From Rhodoferax sp. UBA4127 (GTDB taxonomy: Bacteria; Pseudomonadota; Gammaproteobacteria; Burkholderiales; Burkholderiaceae_C), in contig DFWT01000266.1 of the NCBI GenBank assembly GCA_002381045.1, forward strand, positions 3,702 to 17,537: 13,836 bases of DNA, in the 5' to 3' direction. Positions 12,047 to 13,836 of the stretch are shown here, piece by piece. The position numbers and the translations under genes were made by a program. The notes under the pieces were generated by a model. The model did not search any database. It had not been told where the DNA came from and saw nothing but the letters and a program-made list of their open reading frames with translations. Positions within the stretch are counted from its first letter, which is position 1; each line of letters starts with the position of its first letter.

Positions 12047-13836
12047 TCAGAAATCAAGCGCAAAGATCGCAGGCGGTATGCGGTAGCACCACGTGTTTCC
12101 AATGCCAGGCAGGCGCGGTCTACAGTCGAATGCACGACCCTTGTCGGGCATCAGGCAGCCGTGATCCAGCAGCACACGGGCCACCGTCTTATGGTCAAAG
12201 CCTTGGCAAACCTCGACCTTGAATGTCTCAGTCAGGATGAAGTATTCAAAGCTCACGTCGTCACCCAGCGCCACTGGCATCCGGTCGCCATACTCAGCCC
12301 CAAGACGGCGATTCGTTTTGACTGGTTCACCATCCTCGTTCAGCACACGCCGCACGCCTGCCCGGTTCGAGGTCTTGGGGGCGTGATCATCGCTGCCCCG
12401 GTGCCACATGGCAAAGCGGCCCTCAGCGTTGAGTTCCAGGAAACGCCGCACTTGCCGCAGCATGGCCACGATCTCACCATTGCCGATGCCACCACGGGCT
12501 GCCAGCCAGGCATTGAAGCAGGCATGAGCGGCCCGTTCGCTTTCGCCCGTTGGCCAGCCGGTCAGGCCCGCCGCCGTCGCCATCTCGCCCGCAGCACCCA
12601 CCAGCGCAAAGCGTGCACCCACTCGCTCAACCTGCCCACTGCAATCCTTGGGAATCATCGATTGCGCCAGGACGTCTGATGCATTGCGAATACCCGTCTT
12701 GAGAGTGTCGGCATGGTCGGTCAACCAATGCAGCCAGGCGCGGCCAGTGGCACCGTAGACCGTCTGGGCTTGCCCGGTGATGTGCTTCGCAAAGGCTGAG
12801 CCACCTTCCATGCCGTGCAGGTTCTCGAACGCACCCAGCCCGGCCCCGGCATCTGCCGGAATGTCGGCCATGCGTACTTCCTGACCGGTGCGTGTGCGCT
12901 TCATGCCTTCGGCCATGTGATCAGACAAGCCCAGTTCACCCGCGGATAAAAACAGCAGCCGCCAGGCCTGCCGGGGGCGTGGCGTGCCGGTGCGGGTGGC
13001 CCGTGCTTTGCCCTGTTCGTTGGCCAGCATGTAGGCGCATTCGCCTGCCGTCTTGGGGTCAATCTGTGCCAGTTCATCAAGAATAAGTAGGCAGTCGCTG
13101 TGCGCCGCCGCCGTGGCCTCAAGTGCGTTGTCGGTGCTTCGCCACCGCTGCAAATAACTGGTGCCACCGTACACGCTGGCGGCCAGCTTCAATGCCGTGG
13201 TTTTGCCACCGGATGAATCGCCCCGGTAATGAAACCCGCCACTCTCCATCCCCGCCGGGCGCAGCATTGGCCCGGCAAATGCACATGCCACAGCGAAGAC
13301 CAGGCGAGAATTGCCAACACACAAGGCTCCTACACGCTCGCGCCATTGATCGGCCGTGCCCTTGACGCGAAATGTGTTTTCCACTGCGTTTTCGCTCTGA
13401 AAGACGATGCGCTCTGCATCGTCGCCGATGGTTTCCTTTGGTAGCACAAAGGCCCGGCCATGCCAGCCGATGCGGTCGGTACAGCTTGCAAACTCGGCGG
13501 GGGTGCGGGTTTGGATGTACTGGGTCAACATCGTGCGGGCGCGGGGCGTGGTGGCAATGCGCAGGCCCATGTTCAGCAGTGTGGCCCGGTACTCGCCGCC
13601 GTCAGCGCTCAGCATGCGAGCAGGCATGGCCCAGGTCTTGACGTGCCCCAGTGGATCGGCAAAGGCCAGCAGGTAACCCCAGCCGCAGCCGTTCTGGTCG
13701 CGGGTCAGTGCTTGAACATCCAAACGGCTGCAAAGCCACTCAGGGGGCTTGCGCTTGCCGTCGTGGTCGGCACCGCAAAACCAAACGCCACGATCATCAA
13801 CCGTGAAGGGGTCGAACATGCGTTCACGCTCGCTGC
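12047..13836 (-). CDS. DUF927 family helicase/primase-like ATPase (5' end outside window)
   Basis: The frame is open through the right edge; an internal ATG at 13819 would give 590 residues but the reading continues upstream, so the true start is probably outside. Numbering from that Met: N-terminal part GVWFCG, GWGYLLAFADPLGHVKTWAM (about 47-66), then RGDSSGGKTTALKLA with Walker A (200-207) and LLILDELAQID with Walker B (244-249). The sequence between and the WHGRAFVLP block fit DUF927, a P-loop domain of putative replicative helicases on phages, plasmids and integrative elements. The rest (260-590) has no recognised motif. It reads toward the tRNA-Lys and candidate origin. After its TGA the same frame stays largely open to about 11850, with protein-like sequence. 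Confidence 0.87.
   Translation of the reverse strand, partial: SERERMFDPFTVDDRGVWFCGADHDGKRKPPEWLCSRLDVQALTRDQNGCGWGYLLAFADPLGHVKTWAMPARMLSADGGEYRATLLNMGLRIATTPRARTMLTQYIQTRTPAEFASCTDRIGWHGRAFVLPKETIGDDAERIVFQSENAVENTFRVKGTADQWRERVGALCVGNSRLVFAVACAFAGPMLRPAGMESGGFHYRGDSSGGKTTALKLAASVYGGTSYLQRWRSTDNALEATAAAHSDCLLILDELAQIDPKTAGECAYMLANEQGKARATRTGTPRPRQAWRLLFLSAGELGLSDHMAEGMKRTRTGQEVRMADIPADAGAGLGAFENLHGMEGGSAFAKHITGQAQTVYGATGRAWLHWLTDHADTLKTGIRNASDVLAQSMIPKDCSGQVERVGARFALVGAAGEMATAAGLTGWPTGESERAAHACFNAWLAARGGIGNGEIVAMLRQVRRFLELNAEGRFAMWHRGSDDHAPKTSNRAGVRRVLNEDGEPVKTNRRLGAEYGDRMPVALGDDVSFEYFILTETFKVEVCQGFDHKTVARVLLDHGCLMPDKGRAFDCRPRLPGIGNTWCYRIPPAIFALDF

Noticed and set aside
11933..12679. Long plus-strand open frame
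   Set aside because: It lies opposite the DUF927 gene, whose motifs are clear; high GC content leaves the antisense frame open by chance.

Overview
The window looks like the chromosome of a betaproteobacterium, probably a Comamonadaceae-type member of the Burkholderiales. This is inferred from the moderate to high GC content, the style of the aldo/keto reductase, DUF1345 and GMP reductase sequences, and the replication genes typical of integrative elements in that group. It seems to hold most of one mobile element (about 1-9100), a short stretch of ordinary chromosome (about 9130-11500), and the tRNA-proximal end of a second element (about 11500 to the right edge, past the window).

Left element. 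Reading leftward on the minus strand is a tightly coupled replication set: a prim-pol domain protein (898-1440), a PriCT-2 domain protein (429-908), and the start of a DUF3631-type helicase/primase partner (432 to the left edge). The first two may be one gene broken by a single-base frameshift. Upstream lie a possible small gene, a secreted Sel1-repeat protein (2050-2952) and a GIY-YIG/T5orf172 protein (3052-3768). After a GC-rich palindromic repeat comes a leftward run of seven small genes (4233-6511). Three encode small membrane proteins and the others short soluble proteins of unknown function; several overlap by 1-4 bases or sit close behind a good ribosome binding site.

Facing the other way on the plus strand is a two-gene unit that is the most interesting item here. 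It consists of a small exported (possibly lipo-) protein built from eleven 8-residue GGGLSTYN-type repeats (6613-7104), followed 33 bases later by a short SIR2-like protein (7138-7857). After it come a degenerate GC-rich repeat, a very AT-rich foreign-looking gene of unknown function (8001-8483), and about 600 bases of gene fragments and repeats.

Chromosomal segment. At 9129-9308 only the last ~59 codons of a GMP reductase (guaC) gene remain, so the left element or a deletion has removed the rest. Then follow a DUF1345 membrane protein (9339-10031, minus), a divergent Kv-beta-type aldo/keto reductase (10120-11100, plus), a frameshifted HigA antitoxin remnant (11175-11378), and an intact tRNA-Lys(CTT) gene (11425-11500) with its own terminator.

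Right element. Beyond the tRNA are short direct repeats, a palindrome, and a cluster of CTGGGGGCA repeats around a perfect DnaA box, which together could be an origin or regulatory region. Next is a large DUF927 helicase-like protein (12047 to the right edge, minus). No integrase, relaxase or transposase gene is visible in the window, so the element assignments rest on replication genes, the tRNA context and truncated neighbours.
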